This document shows, piece after piece, positions 1 through 9,333 of a DNA stretch of 49,859 nt (the stretch's first letter is position 1; each line of letters starts with the position of its first letter). The translations under genes were made by a program, and so were the position numbers. The stretch comes from CAYSJU01 sp964431495 (lineage in GTDB: Bacteria; Omnitrophota; Gorgyraeia; Tantalellales; Tantalellaceae): the NCBI GenBank assembly GCA_964431495.1, contig CAYSJU010000013.1, positions 1 to 49,859 on the forward strand, given 5' to 3'. The notes below the pieces were generated by a model. The model ran no database searches, was not told the DNA's origin, and saw only the letters and a program-made list of their open reading frames with translations.

Positions 1-615
1 ATAGTGATATATAACGGGATCGATGGAAAAAAATACGCTGTGCACGAGCTTGACGACAAAAAGAAGATCATTGTCATAGTGGCTTCCCTTTATTCACATA
101 AAGGGCATACTTATCTTTTAAGGGCGATGCGGAGGGTTCTTTCCGTTTTTCCGGATGCAGGCCTTTGGATCGTAGGTGACGGGCCCTTAAGACAGGATCT
201 GGAAAAGGAGGCCGCGGATTTTGGAATAGCTTCTCGGGTTTCCTTTCTTGGGAAAAGGGAGGACGTCCCTGGAATTCTGTTTCGATCAAACATATTCGCC
301 CTTACGTCATTGAGGGAGGGATTACCTCTTGCCGTTGTGGAAGCGGTGGCCTCGGGGTTACCCGTTGTGGCGTCTGATGTGGGAGGGATAGCTGAAGTGG
401 TCATAGATAAAAAGACGGGTCTCTTGGTCCCGTCCGGCAACGAGCAGGCCCTGGCCGAAGCCATGATCGAACTGCTCGGAGATCCCCCTATGATGCGGAA
501 AATGGGGCAGGGAGGCCGGAAGATCTTTGAGAAAAAGTTTACCAGTCGGAAGATGATCCGTGAACTGGATAACGTATATCAGGAATTACTTGGGAGGTAT
601 CATGGCAAAGACTGA
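1..615 (+). CDS. Glycosyltransferase family 4, C-terminal part (5' end outside window)
   Basis: The reading frame is open from the first base, so the true start lies upstream; about 204 residues are visible. They form the C-terminal, nucleotide-sugar-binding half of a GT-B glycosyltransferase of the GT4/Glycos_transf_1 type. A VASLYSHKGH segment opens the domain, WIVGDGPLRQDL follows, and the donor-site loop SLREGLPLAVVEAVASGLPVV carries the E(x7)E pattern, then VGGIAEVV and the TGLLVPSGN turn. The protein probably transfers a sugar to a cytoplasmic lipid-linked glycan. The next gene starts inside its last codons (14-base overlap), so the two are translationally coupled. Donor and acceptor cannot be told from sequence. 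Family assignment is firm; the specific reaction is unknown. Confidence 0.9.
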   Translation: MVIYNGIDGKKYAVHELDDKKKIIVIVASLYSHKGHTYLLRAMRRVLSVFPDAGLWIVGDGPLRQDLEKEAADFGIASRVSFLGKREDVPGILFRSNIFALTSLREGLPLAVVEAVASGLPVVASDVGGIAEVVIDKKTGLLVPSGNEQALAEAMIELLGDPPMMRKMGQGGRKIFEKKFTSRKMIRELDNVYQELLGRYHGKD

Positions 616-1318
616 CGTGGCTGAAGACACGGCGCCGGGTTTGCACGAGATGGTCGTGAAGATGATGTCAGAAGAAAAAGGCGGCCGGCTCCTGGATGTT
701 CCGGCTGGTATCGGGAAGTTGTCTTCTCGTTTCAGGGAGATGGGGTTTGATGTTCTGGCAGGCGATATAGACGAAAAAATATTTCGTGCCGATGATATAA
801 AATTTCAAAAAATCGACCTGAATGGGAAACTGGTCTACCCGGATTCCTTTTTTGACTGTATAATTTGCGTGGACGGTATTGAGCATTTAGAGAATATCTA
901 TCACCTGTTGCGGGAGTTTGGAAGGATCATCAAGAAAGGCGGGACGTTGATCATCAGCACCCCTAATATACTGAGCATCTTTTCGCGGTTGCGGTATTTT
1001 TTGACAGGATATCATGATTTTTTCGGCGGGTATTACAGCGATGAATCCCGGTTTTACACTTTGCATATCAACCCTGTTGGGTTCCCTCAGCTTTTTCTGG
1101 CGTTAAGAAGAGCCGGATTTGAGCTGTTGGAGACGGTCACTAACAGGAACGTTATATCTGCCAGAAGGTTTCCCGTGAGGCCATTATTGTGGATCCTGGC
1201 TTTTTGCTGCAGGATAGCGACTTCAATCAAGGTAAAGGACTCATTCATGCGTAAAACATTGAACTCTCCCGAGTTATTGATGGGGGAAATATTGATATTG
1301 AAATGCAGGAAGAGGTGA
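602..1318 (+). CDS. Class I SAM-dependent methyltransferase
   Basis: The protein has 238 residues from ATG 602, chosen because a GGGAGG ribosome site lies just upstream (591-596); an in-frame ATG at 560 lies deeper inside the preceding gene and lacks such a site. The SAM-binding motif I (LLDVPAGIGKLSSRF) is followed by an acidic motif II (VLAGDIDEKIF) and a post-I segment FFDCIICVDGIEHLEN typical of the Methyltransf_11/23 group. The C-terminal third (FLTGYHDFFGG, ALRRAGFELL) matches methyltransferases of polysaccharide clusters. Lying among glycosyltransferases it probably methylates a sugar or caps a glycan chain, but the substrate is inference. It overlaps the upstream gene, and its stop codon directly abuts the next start. 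Confidence 0.85.
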   Translation: MAKTDVAEDTAPGLHEMVVKMMSEEKGGRLLDVPAGIGKLSSRFREMGFDVLAGDIDEKIFRADDIKFQKIDLNGKLVYPDSFFDCIICVDGIEHLENIYHLLREFGRIIKKGGTLIISTPNILSIFSRLRYFLTGYHDFFGGYYSDESRFYTLHINPVGFPQLFLALRRAGFELLETVTNRNVISARRFPVRPLLWILAFCCRIATSIKVKDSFMRKTLNSPELLMGEILILKCRKR

Positions 1319-2095
1319 ATGATGAACAGACTATCGGTGGCGATAATCACAAAGAACGAAGAAAAGACCATTGGCAGGTGCCTGGAAAGCTTGAAATGGG
1401 CCGATGAAATAGTCGTCCTGGACGGGTACAGCACGGACGGAACAGTCAGTGTTTGTAAGGAGTATACCGATAAGATATATCAGAAAGGATTTGAATCTTT
1501 TCCCGTGGAAAGGGACTTTGTGTTGAAAAAGACGTCCAACAGGTGGGTGCTCTCCGTTGACGCGGACATGTATTTCCCTCCGGAGATATGCAGCGAGATA
1601 AGGCACGTTTTGGGGACGGGGATCAAGTATGACGCGTTCCTGATGCGGGGGTTGACCATATTCCTTGGCAGGGAGATAAGGCACTGCAGCTGGTTTGACC
1701 TGAGGTTCCTCCGGCTGTTCAACAAGGAAAAGGGAAACTATGATCTGAACCTGAAATGCATCGACCCTTTCATTGTCAAAGGAAGGATAGGGCGTTTGAA
1801 AAATCATTTTATCCATTACGGCGGGGACAGCTTTAGCGATTATTTCGGAAAAATATCGAGGTACTCCTACCTGACGGCCCTTGAGTACAGGACAAAAGGG
1901 TTGAAGATCACACGCTGGAATGGTCTCTTTTTCCTGTTCCTGAAGCCAGCACTTATATTCAGTTATAAGTATATTGTCAGGAGGGGATTTATGGACGGTG
2001 TCCCGGGATTTTTCGTCTGCGCCAATTCGGCGGCAAGTTATTATTCCACTTATGCCGCGCTGTGGGACATGCAGAGAAAGGAGGAGAAGAGGTGA
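1319..2095 (+). CDS. Glycosyltransferase family 2 (WaaE/KdtX-like)
   Basis: 258 residues. The N terminus LSVAIITKNEEKTIGRCLES followed by ADEIVVLDGYSTDGT is the classic GT2 GT-A fold opening, close to the LPS-core glucosyltransferase WaaE/KdtX group. The metal-binding DxD is seen as VDADMYFPPE near residue 80. The middle part (HFIHYGGDSFSDYFGKISRY) also matches this group, and the C terminus is hydrophobic and basic, suggesting membrane association. It starts directly after the methyltransferase stop; an alternative ATG lies one codon later. GTGA at its end overlaps the next gene. It likely adds a hexose to a lipid-linked or LPS-core glycan; the sugar is unknown. Confidence 0.88.
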   Translation: MMNRLSVAIITKNEEKTIGRCLESLKWADEIVVLDGYSTDGTVSVCKEYTDKIYQKGFESFPVERDFVLKKTSNRWVLSVDADMYFPPEICSEIRHVLGTGIKYDAFLMRGLTIFLGREIRHCSWFDLRFLRLFNKEKGNYDLNLKCIDPFIVKGRIGRLKNHFIHYGGDSFSDYFGKISRYSYLTALEYRTKGLKITRWNGLFFLFLKPALIFSYKYIVRRGFMDGVPGFFVCANSAASYYSTYAALWDMQRKEEKR

Positions 2096-3255
2096 ATGAG
2101 ATGTCCGGTGATGCCATGGGCAGGCGGTGCAACATCGCCTATCTTCACAACAAGACCGGAATAAGCGGCGGGGAGAGAAGTCTTCTTGGACTGTGGCAGT
2201 ATCTGGATACGGACAGGTTTAAACCCTATTTGATAGTTCCGGGCGAAGGGCGTTTTAGCGCCGAGGCAAAAAAAGCGGGTATAGAAATTGTCTGCCTTGA
2301 AATACCCCGGCTAAGAATGGCAAATTTTTTTAAGATCATAAAAGCGTCATTTGCCCTCGCAGGGTGCCTCAAAAAAAACAAGATTAATATTATACATTCG
2401 TATACTCCCAGGAACAACATTTTGAGCGCGCTCGCTGGAAAAATTTTAGGGATACCAGTTGTCTGGCATGAGAGGAATCTGGTGTTTGGCGACGAAACTG
2501 ATGTAACAAGGCGGTTTCTTTTTCTGCCGGATAGAATTATATGCAATTCCCGTGCGGTTGCGCAGAGATTCAACAAAAGAGGACAAATGCCTTTTAAGGT
2601 TAAGGTAATACTGAACGGAGTTGATCTGGACCGGTTTAATCCGGCAGCAATCGCTAAAGAAGAAGGAAAGGAACTGTCTCCTGGCCGCGGAAAGGTGCTC
2701 GGTATAATCGCGAATTTCAGCAGGAGAAAACGACTGGAATATTTTTTAGAAGCCGCTTCTCTCATTTCTAAAAGATTAAGCGATGTGATGTTCCTGGTAG
2801 TTGGAGGTGGGTTTGCGGATGAAGATGGCGGCAGGCTCGAGTTCCTTAAGAACAGGGCGAATGAGCTGGAGATCGATGATCGAGTAAGGTTTACCGGGTT
2901 TATGGAGGATATAACCGGGGCCCTGGCAAGCTTCGACGTATCCGCTCATGTTACCCGGAAAGAGGCGTGCAGCAGGGCGATCATAGAGTCAATGGCAGCG
3001 GGAAAACCCGTTGTTGCCATGAATGACGGCGGCAATCCCGAGCTGGTGGAAAACGGAATTACGGGGGTTTTGACTCCCCCGGACGACATTGAAAGTTTTG
3101 TCAGGGCTACGGAGGAGCTGTTGACCGATGACGCAGAAAGAAAAGAAATGGGCAAAAGGGCAAGGGAGCGGGCCGAGAAACTTTTTGACGTGAAAAGAAA
3201 CGCCCTGGAGACGCAACAGGTCTACATGGAGCTGATAGGGAACGGGAAAGAATGA
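2092..3255 (+). CDS. Glycosyltransferase family 4
   Basis: 387 residues from GTG 2092, which overlaps the previous stop as GTGA and has GGAGGAG at 2080-2086; ATG 2101 is an alternative. The N-terminal acceptor domain begins NIAYLHNKTGISGGERSLLG, with the glycine-rich loop of GT-B enzymes and a following HSYTPRNNILSAL segment. The donor domain shows LGIIANFSRRKRLEYFLEAA, LVVGGGFAD, and the E(x7)E loop TRKEACSRAIIESMAAGKPVV. It is a full-length GT4 enzyme. Its end overlaps the next gene by ATGA, continuing a tightly coupled glycan operon. The transferred sugar is not predictable. Confidence 0.9.
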   Translation: MNEMSGDAMGRRCNIAYLHNKTGISGGERSLLGLWQYLDTDRFKPYLIVPGEGRFSAEAKKAGIEIVCLEIPRLRMANFFKIIKASFALAGCLKKNKINIIHSYTPRNNILSALAGKILGIPVVWHERNLVFGDETDVTRRFLFLPDRIICNSRAVAQRFNKRGQMPFKVKVILNGVDLDRFNPAAIAKEEGKELSPGRGKVLGIIANFSRRKRLEYFLEAASLISKRLSDVMFLVVGGGFADEDGGRLEFLKNRANELEIDDRVRFTGFMEDITGALASFDVSAHVTRKEACSRAIIESMAAGKPVVAMNDGGNPELVENGITGVLTPPDDIESFVRATEELLTDDAERKEMGKRARERAEKLFDVKRNALETQQVYMELIGNGKE

Positions 3256-5504
3256 GGATAGGTATTGATGTAAGAGAATTTAAAAAAGACGTTTACACGG
3301 GGCTCCGCACCATTTTGCGGAATTTCCTTAACTATGTTCAAAAATACGGTGAACATGAGTTCGTCTTTTTCGGCAATCAGCATACGGATTTTTCTTCTTT
3401 ACCGGAACGCGGAGAAAAGGTCCTGATGCGGGAACGGAACACTTTCTGGTGGGACCAGTTCCAGTTGCCGGGAGCTTTGCAAAGAAAAAAGATCAATGTT
3501 TTCCTGTCCCCGTATATCAAAACCCCGTTACGGCGCGTTTGCCCGTATGTTAACACGGTCTGTGATGTTATACCCCTGAAAGTTTCAAGATTCAAGTGGG
3601 TCATGGCAGCGCTGGAAAAAACGCATTTTCTGGTGTACACTTTCATATGCATCCGCCGCTCGATGAAGACCATTACGCTTTCCGAGGATGCGAAAGACAG
3701 GATATGCAGGATATTCAGGATCGAGAAGAACAGGCTGAAAGTCGCATATCCTTCAGTGGAAATACCCAGATCGTTCATAGAGCCTGACGAGCGAGCCGAT
3801 GGATTTATCAAACAGTACGATTTGTACAGGCCATATATCCTGTACGTCGGGAATTTTAAACCGCACAAGAACCTGGAAAGGCTGGTCGCTGCTTTTGGCC
3901 TGCTGCCGGAGGATGTGAAAAAGGACTACAGGTTAATGCTCGTTGGCGGTTCTGGAAAAGAGGCATCCGAGACAGAAAAGGTTATCGCCGGGCATGGTCT
4001 GTCAGGCAGGATCATAACCGTCAAGAACATAGAGCATGATGATGTTTACGTTTTTCTGAGAAACGCTTCATTTTTTATCTTCCCTTCTCTGGTCGAAGGG
4101 TTCGGCATACCTCCGGTAGAGGCGATGGCAACGGGTGTGCCCGTAGCGGCTTCAAATCTGCCGCCCATGACGGAGGTTCTCGGTGACGCGGCTTTATTCT
4201 TTGACCCGTATGATCCCGGAGACATAGCCAGAGCCATGCTCAGGTTCCTGAAGGAGAGCGGGCTCCGCGAAGAATATATTGAACGTGGATTCAAACACGT
4301 TTCCTTGTTCAATACAAAAGACCAGTGCAATGACATAATGGAAGCCCTTGAGGACGCCGGAGCGGAAAAAGTACTTTGCATAAGCAGCGAATTCCCGCCG
4401 GTGATAGGCGGGATAGCCACACAGCTCTTCAACCTCTGGAGCGGTCTCCCGGGGAAAAGGATTATAATCCTGACGACAATGGCGCAGGGAAGAGATCCCG
4501 ACCTGGACACATCGCTTAACGTGGTGAGAAAGACATACCCGCTGGGAGGCTCTATGCTATCAAGGGTCGTTCGGACAATATTGCTCGCCTGGCATGTCTG
4601 GCGGCAGAACCGGTTGAGGAATATCAGAAAGAACCATTGCGCTCAGGTCATTTCTGCCGGGTTAGCCGGACTAATAATGAAGAAATTAAATGGCGTGCCT
4701 TATGTTGTCTATACCTATTCGGCGGATATACTGGAATTTGAACGCAATTTTATCACAAAATGGCTTATGAAGAGAATATTCGCCGGGAGTGAACATATCG
4801 TGGCGAACAGTAATTTCACGAAAGCCATTGCCGTGGAACACCGCCTGGCGCCTGAGAAAAAGATAACCGTGATCACTCCCGGAGTCGATATTAGCATATT
4901 CAGGCCCGAAAGTGGCTCGGGCAGTATCAGGGAAAAGTACAACATACCGGATAAAAGCAAGATCATGCTCACGGTATCCCGACTGGCAAGCCGGAAAGGA
5001 CACGAGAATATTTTAAGGGCATTACCGGAAGTCATCCGAAAATATCCAGGGGTTGTGTATGTTGTGGCCGGGGAAGGAAGTCGGAGGAAAAGTCTTGAAA
5101 ATCTTGTCAAAGAATTGGGTCTTGAGAACAAGGTTATATTTGCCGGTGAATTGTCCGGTGATGCGCTGATATTTTTCTATAATGCGTGCAGCCTTTTTAT
5201 CATGGTCCCGCGGTATATACGTGAAAGAGGAGATGTCGAGGGGTTCGGGACAGTTTTCCTTGAAGCTAACGCCTGCGGGAAACCGGTGATAGCGGGAATG
5301 AGCGGCGGTGTATCCGAGGCCGTAATAGACGGTGAGACAGGCATTTTAGTGGATCCGGAAAACGTGGAACAGATCCGTGACGCGGTTTTACTCCTTCTGG
5401 AGGATGAAGAATACGCTAAAAAACTAGGGAGAAAAGGGCTTTCGCGTGTTCGTTATGAATTCAGCTGGGAGAGCCGCGCGGAGAGCCTGCGGAAGCTTAT
5501 TTAG
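3252..5504 (+). CDS. Tandem double GT4 glycosyltransferase (two GT-B enzymes in one chain)
   Basis: 750 residues, about twice the usual GT4 length. Residues 1-370 form one complete GT-B enzyme: start MRIGIDVREF, donor-domain entry YVGNFKPHKNLERL, and loop FPSLVEGFGIPPVEAMATGV. Residues from about 373 start again with VLCISSEFPPVIGGIATQL and run through a second enzyme: TVSRLASRKGHENILRAL, VVAGEGSRRKSLE and EGFGTVFLEANACGKPVIAG. The join (MEALEDAGAEKVLCIS) has almost no linker and no start signal, so this is a real fusion rather than a missed boundary. Such a chain could add two successive sugars in one pass; that is inference. The start overlaps the previous gene by ATGA. Confidence 0.9.
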   Translation: MRIGIDVREFKKDVYTGLRTILRNFLNYVQKYGEHEFVFFGNQHTDFSSLPERGEKVLMRERNTFWWDQFQLPGALQRKKINVFLSPYIKTPLRRVCPYVNTVCDVIPLKVSRFKWVMAALEKTHFLVYTFICIRRSMKTITLSEDAKDRICRIFRIEKNRLKVAYPSVEIPRSFIEPDERADGFIKQYDLYRPYILYVGNFKPHKNLERLVAAFGLLPEDVKKDYRLMLVGGSGKEASETEKVIAGHGLSGRIITVKNIEHDDVYVFLRNASFFIFPSLVEGFGIPPVEAMATGVPVAASNLPPMTEVLGDAALFFDPYDPGDIARAMLRFLKESGLREEYIERGFKHVSLFNTKDQCNDIMEALEDAGAEKVLCISSEFPPVIGGIATQLFNLWSGLPGKRIIILTTMAQGRDPDLDTSLNVVRKTYPLGGSMLSRVVRTILLAWHVWRQNRLRNIRKNHCAQVISAGLAGLIMKKLNGVPYVVYTYSADILEFERNFITKWLMKRIFAGSEHIVANSNFTKAIAVEHRLAPEKKITVITPGVDISIFRPESGSGSIREKYNIPDKSKIMLTVSRLASRKGHENILRALPEVIRKYPGVVYVVAGEGSRRKSLENLVKELGLENKVIFAGELSGDALIFFYNACSLFIMVPRYIRERGDVEGFGTVFLEANACGKPVIAGMSGGVSEAVIDGETGILVDPENVEQIRDAVLLLLEDEEYAKKLGRKGLSRVRYEFSWESRAESLRKLI

Positions 5505-5506
5505 TC

Positions 5507-5555
5507 GATGGTCAATGGCCGATGGTCTATCGGCTATACACCATAGACTAAATAG
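5507..5555 (+). repeat. Degenerate 7-base periodic tract after a stop codon
   Basis: The gap between two glycosyltransferase genes can be written as heptads GATGGTC, AATGGCC, GATGGTC, TATCGGC, TATACAC, CATAGAC, TAAATAG. Neighbouring units share most positions, so it looks like a decayed 7-base tandem repeat. No terminator with a T tract is visible. A second tract of similar period lies at 42124. Confidence 0.45.
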
Positions 5556-5566
5556 AAACAAAAAGA

Positions 5567-6721
5567 ATGAAAAGAACAATTAAGATATTACATGCCATAA
5601 CCCGTCTGGACAGGGGTGGCTCCTCCACGAATACACTGTTAAGCGCCATGGGGCTTGCGGAAAAAGGATATGATGTGGATCTACTGTTCGGCCGCACCGA
5701 GAACGTGAATAGCGCCCTCCTGGAAAGGGTACAGGGTTCGGGAGTTTGTTTTATCAAGGAAGAAACCCTTGTCAGGCACATACAGCCTGTTCTGGACATG
5801 GTTTCATTTTTCAAACTCGCCCGTCTAATGCGGCGCAATCGATACGATATCGTGCACGCACATTCATCCAAGGCGGGTTTGATCTGCCGTATAGCTGCGA
5901 AGTGCGCCGGGGTAAAAGGGATTGTTTACACCCCGCACGGCCACGTATTTTATGGATATTTCGGCAAGCTGCTCACGTGTATTATTATCCTCGTTGAATC
6001 CATGGCCGCTCGCGTAACTGACCGGATAATAGGCCTTACATCCGCGGAATGTGACGACTGGTTGAGGTTCGGGATCGGCAGGAAAGACATATATGTTTCC
6101 ATACCAAGCGGCATCGAATTCAATGAACTGGAGCGCGAGGCTGATGAGGGAAAGGACTGGAGGGCCGAGCTTGGCATCTCACGGGACAATCCGTTGATAG
6201 GGTCCATAGGCCGGTTCATTGAAATAAAGGGATACCGGTATTTTATAGAAGCGGCCATCGAACAGATGAAGAAAAGAGACGATGTCCATTTTTTGCTTAC
6301 CGGCGATGGTCCGCTCCGCGAGGAATACAGGGAAATGATCGCAGCAGCGCGCATGGATAAGCGGTTCCACATGATCCCGTGGCAGGAAAATATCGGCGCG
6401 GTTATTGATTGTCTTGATATCTTTGTTTTGTCTTCCCTGAATGAAGGCATGGGACGTGTTCTGATCGAGGCCATGTTTCTGGAAAAACCAGTGGTCGCGA
6501 CGAATGTCGGCGGTGTTTCTTCGGTTGTTTCCGGTGGAGCGGGGTTTTTGGTTGCCTCCGGGTCGGCAGCAGCACTGTCCGGAGCACTGGATACCTTGCT
6601 TGATGACAGGGAAAAGGCGAGGGAAATGGCACGGAAAGGCCGAGATAAAGTCGTTTCAGAATATTCTGTTCAAAAAATGATCAATGATCTGGATGCGCTA
6701 TACAGGACCCTTATTACGTAA
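5567..6721 (+). CDS. Glycosyltransferase family 4
   Basis: 384 residues, a complete GT-B enzyme. The acceptor domain starts IKILHAITRLDRGGSSTNTL, a loop typical of the PelF/EpsD-like GT4 subgroup, and carries IVHAHSSKAGLICRIAAKCA and VYTPHGHVF. The donor domain shows IGSIGRFIEIKGYRYFIEA, FLLTGDGPLREEY and the E(x7)E loop SLNEGMGRVLIEAMFLEKPVV. Unlike the upstream genes it is separated from its neighbours by repeat-bearing gaps of 62 bases before and 115 bases after, so it may form its own translation unit. No strong ribosome site is seen (AAAAAGA only). It is likely involved in surface polysaccharide assembly, with unknown sugar. Confidence 0.9.
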   Translation: MKRTIKILHAITRLDRGGSSTNTLLSAMGLAEKGYDVDLLFGRTENVNSALLERVQGSGVCFIKEETLVRHIQPVLDMVSFFKLARLMRRNRYDIVHAHSSKAGLICRIAAKCAGVKGIVYTPHGHVFYGYFGKLLTCIIILVESMAARVTDRIIGLTSAECDDWLRFGIGRKDIYVSIPSGIEFNELEREADEGKDWRAELGISRDNPLIGSIGRFIEIKGYRYFIEAAIEQMKKRDDVHFLLTGDGPLREEYREMIAAARMDKRFHMIPWQENIGAVIDCLDIFVLSSLNEGMGRVLIEAMFLEKPVVATNVGGVSSVVSGGAGFLVASGSAAALSGALDTLLDDREKAREMARKGRDKVVSEYSVQKMINDLDALYRTLIT

Positions 6722-6734
6722 CGGTATAAATGTG

Positions 6735-6818
6735 GAGGCTTTGATCTATCAAGCCTCGGGATCTGCAGGGGGGTTGATTTATCAAACCCCAATAAAAAGG
6801 GTCGGATAGATCCGGCCC
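6735..6818 (+). repeat. Three consecutive palindromes of the GAT-WW-ATC family
   Basis: Three near-palindromes stand side by side: 6735-6757 (arms GAGGCTTTGAT / ATCAAGCCTC), 6769-6790 (GGGGGTTGAT / ATCAAACCCC) and 6799-6818 (GGGTCGGAT / ATCCGGCCC). Each keeps GAT and ATC around two or so central bases while the outer stem differs between copies but still pairs, allowing G-T pairs and one bulge or mismatch. They fill most of the 115-base gap between two genes. Related copies lie at 10637 and 30230. Confidence 0.75.
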
Positions 6819-6836
6819 CTACACACGGGAGATAAC

Positions 6837-7853
6837 ATGAAAATTCTTGTTACCGGCGGGGCTGGCTTTATCGGTATAAATTCCGCAAAGCGTTTTCTTG
6901 ACGAAGGTCATGAAGTCATTATTTTTGATAACCTGTCCCGCGACGGCACCGAAAAAAACCTGGAATGGTTTAAGGAACAGGGCGAATTTATTTTCATAAA
7001 AGGGGATGTAAGAGATTTTGAGCAGGTCAAGGGATGTTTTCTTGAGCACAGGGATATTGATGTTGTCCTGCATCTTGCGGCCCAGGTCGCGGTAACCACA
7101 TCCGTGACGGATCCCAGGGTAGATTTTGAGGTCAATGCCCTTGGGACTTTTAATGTATGCGAAGCTGTTCGGGGATTTCAACCCCGGTCGATCCTTCTCA
7201 ATGCCTCTACCAATAAAGTTTACGGAGAGATGAAGGATCTGGAAATAGTCGAGAAAGACGGCAGATATAACTATAAAGATCTGTCTCAGGGGATCCCGGA
7301 AACGCGGCCCTTGGATTTTCATTCTCCGTATGGCTGTTCAAAGGGAGCCGCGGATCAGTATGTGATGGATTATTCGCGGATATATAACTTAAGGACCGTA
7401 AACTTTCGTCAATCCTGCATTTACGGGTCCCACCAGTTCGGGGTAGAAGACCAGGGCTGGGTCGCATGGTTCGCGATATGCGCTGTTCTTGGAAGGCCCG
7501 TTACTGTTTACGGTGATGGGAAGCAGATGAGGGACATACTTCATATAGATGACCTTGTGGACTGTTATTTCAGGGCTATCAGGGACATCGATAAGGCCAG
7601 CGGACAGGTTTATAACACAGGCGGAGGAACGGAAAACACACTTTCTCTCCTTGAATTGATCTCCATGCTGGAAAGGATCCTGGGCAAGAAGCTCGAATAC
7701 GGTTTTGATGACTGGCGGCCGGGCGATCAGAAAACCTTCATCTGCGACATAAGAAAAGCCCGAGATAGTTTTGGATGGAAACCGCGGGTCGATGTCAAGG
7801 AAGGCGTTGAACGTCTTGTTAAGTGGGTCTCGGAAAACAGGGATATTTTTTAG
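6837..7853 (+). CDS. NAD-dependent sugar epimerase, CDP-paratose 2-epimerase-like
   Basis: 338 residues of the extended short-chain dehydrogenase family. The Rossmann motif GGAGFIG sits at residues 7-13, and the catalytic Tyr165/Lys169 lie in YGCSK. The segment FRQSCIYGSHQFGVEDQGWVA followed by VYGDGKQMRDILHIDDLVDC closely matches CDP-tyvelose/paratose 2-epimerases (RfbE/TyvE), which also have about 338 residues. It would invert C2 of a nucleotide-activated dideoxyhexose in the cytosol; no CDP-dideoxysugar synthesis genes are in the window, so a related substrate is possible. ATG 6837 follows GGGAGA. The next start directly follows its stop. Confidence 0.85.
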   Translation: MKILVTGGAGFIGINSAKRFLDEGHEVIIFDNLSRDGTEKNLEWFKEQGEFIFIKGDVRDFEQVKGCFLEHRDIDVVLHLAAQVAVTTSVTDPRVDFEVNALGTFNVCEAVRGFQPRSILLNASTNKVYGEMKDLEIVEKDGRYNYKDLSQGIPETRPLDFHSPYGCSKGAADQYVMDYSRIYNLRTVNFRQSCIYGSHQFGVEDQGWVAWFAICAVLGRPVTVYGDGKQMRDILHIDDLVDCYFRAIRDIDKASGQVYNTGGGTENTLSLLELISMLERILGKKLEYGFDDWRPGDQKTFICDIRKARDSFGWKPRVDVKEGVERLVKWVSENRDIF

Positions 7854-9299
7854 ATGAAAAAACATGTTGTCATTTTGATCTGTCTTTCAATACTCGTTCC
7901 CGCGGCCATCTGTTTCGCTGAGGAAGAGAAGCTCTTCCAGGTCAGGGCGGTCCTTTACATCAAATCCAACGTCTCCGAAGGCGCGCATGCGCCGGAACGA
8001 CTGGTGGAAATGGCGGACAGGGCGGGTATCGATGCGGTTTTTTTGACTGAATATCACAGGCCGAGATGGGAATACGGCCTGTTCCCGTTGAGGAATCTTA
8101 TAAAAAAGACCGTGGAAAAACCCGGGCTGCTGAGATACGGGTTGAGGCGTTGCAGGAAGAAGCTAGCCGAGATCAAAAAAAACACGCCGGGCGTGACGAT
8201 CTTTTTGGCCTCCCGGATTGTCCCTGCGTATTACTGGACAGGTCACCCCTTTCATGAGGACGGGCTTACGCTGCACGATTGGGATATCCAGTTCATCGTA
8301 TCAGGGATCGACATCAGTGATTACTGGGGGATCCCCACGGTGTCCAACCGCGGGTTCGCGAGTTACGGCCTGAGGAGCATTCTTAAATTGTGGCCGGTCG
8401 CGCTCTTGATCATCGGGATTGTTCTGTTGAAGAAAAAGCACTCGCGTTTCTATATCGCGGATCCGATCTGCTGGTTACTGATCATCACGGGAGCCCTATT
8501 TACAATGAACAATTTTCCGTTCAAGCATGCGAAATATCACCAGTACAATGAGGAAATGGGTGTCGGGCCATATCAGGAAGTTATAGATTACGTCAACAGA
8601 AAGGGAGGCGTAGTTTTCTGGTCAAATCCCGAGGTAAGTACCAGTAGAGATGTCGGGCCTGTGAGGGTGGCGAGTTCGAACGCGATTAAGCACATGCTTG
8701 ATTCAGAAGATTATACTGGATTCTGCTGTTTCTATGAGGGGTACAGGGACGTCGGCGGCCCCGGGGGTGTGTGGGATACTGTTCTGGAGGAATACTGTTC
8801 CGGGAAAAGGAAGAACCCCGCATGGGCCATTGGAGAGATGACCTATCACGCGGGTGAGGGCCCTGGCAGCAAGCGAATAGATGAAGTCCAGACCGTCTTT
8901 CTGGTGCCGTCCAATACCAGAGAAGACATACTGGAGGCCATGCGGCTCGGGAGAATGTACGCTGTGAGATGCTCTGAAGGATGCCGGTTGCGGCTGGATT
9001 CCTTTATCGTGAAAGCCCCCTGCGGAGCGGAAGCGATAATGGGAGAAGAATTGGAAGCCGCCGGCCCGGTAACGGTCAGTTTCGGTGTCAGCTGGGAAGG
9101 GAAGGCCGGTCGGGCCGTTACCGCCCAGCTGATCAGGTCCGGGGAGGTCGTAAAGGAATTCAGTATTAAAGAGCCGGGAGAGTTCGTGTATACGGATGAC
9201 CTATACGAAGATGGACGAAAGACCTATTACCGGCTTGATGTCCGCGGGGGGTATCCGGACATGCTTTTTTCGAACCCCGTATTCGTGGACTTTAAATAA
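7854..9299 (+). CDS. Membrane-anchored protein with degenerate PHP-like domain
   Basis: 481 residues. A signal peptide (MKKHVVILICLSILVPAAIC) is followed by a segment that reads like the start of a PHP phosphoesterase (RLVEMADRAGIDAVFLTEYH), but the usual metal-binding HxH and DH are replaced. Two hydrophobic helices near residues 180-222 (WPVALLIIGIVLL, WLLIITGALF) interrupt the chain. The second half keeps PHP-like pieces (YVNRKGGVVFWSNPE, WAIGEMTYHAGEG, TREDILEAMRLGRMYAVR) and ends in a beta-rich stretch. Probably an envelope protein of the glycan operon; activity cannot be assigned and may be lost. It starts directly after the epimerase stop. The fold call is my reading of short motifs. 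Confidence 0.6.
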   Translation: MKKHVVILICLSILVPAAICFAEEEKLFQVRAVLYIKSNVSEGAHAPERLVEMADRAGIDAVFLTEYHRPRWEYGLFPLRNLIKKTVEKPGLLRYGLRRCRKKLAEIKKNTPGVTIFLASRIVPAYYWTGHPFHEDGLTLHDWDIQFIVSGIDISDYWGIPTVSNRGFASYGLRSILKLWPVALLIIGIVLLKKKHSRFYIADPICWLLIITGALFTMNNFPFKHAKYHQYNEEMGVGPYQEVIDYVNRKGGVVFWSNPEVSTSRDVGPVRVASSNAIKHMLDSEDYTGFCCFYEGYRDVGGPGGVWDTVLEEYCSGKRKNPAWAIGEMTYHAGEGPGSKRIDEVQTVFLVPSNTREDILEAMRLGRMYAVRCSEGCRLRLDSFIVKAPCGAEAIMGEELEAAGPVTVSFGVSWEGKAGRAVTAQLIRSGEVVKEFSIKEPGEFVYTDDLYEDGRKTYYRLDVRGGYPDMLFSNPVFVDFK

Positions 9300-9319
9300 C
9301 ACGCGGATTACGTTATAAT
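9291..9319 (+). promoter_or_regulatory. Possible sigma70 promoter before the WbqC gene
   Basis: TTTAAA, a 17-base spacer and a perfect TATAAT (9314-9319) lie 15 bases before the WbqC-like start. Transcription would begin only about 8 bases before ATG 9334, which has no ribosome site, so a very short or leaderless message is implied. The -35 is weak (4 of 6). Confidence 0.35.
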
Positions 9320-9333
9320 ATCTCTGGTTAAAT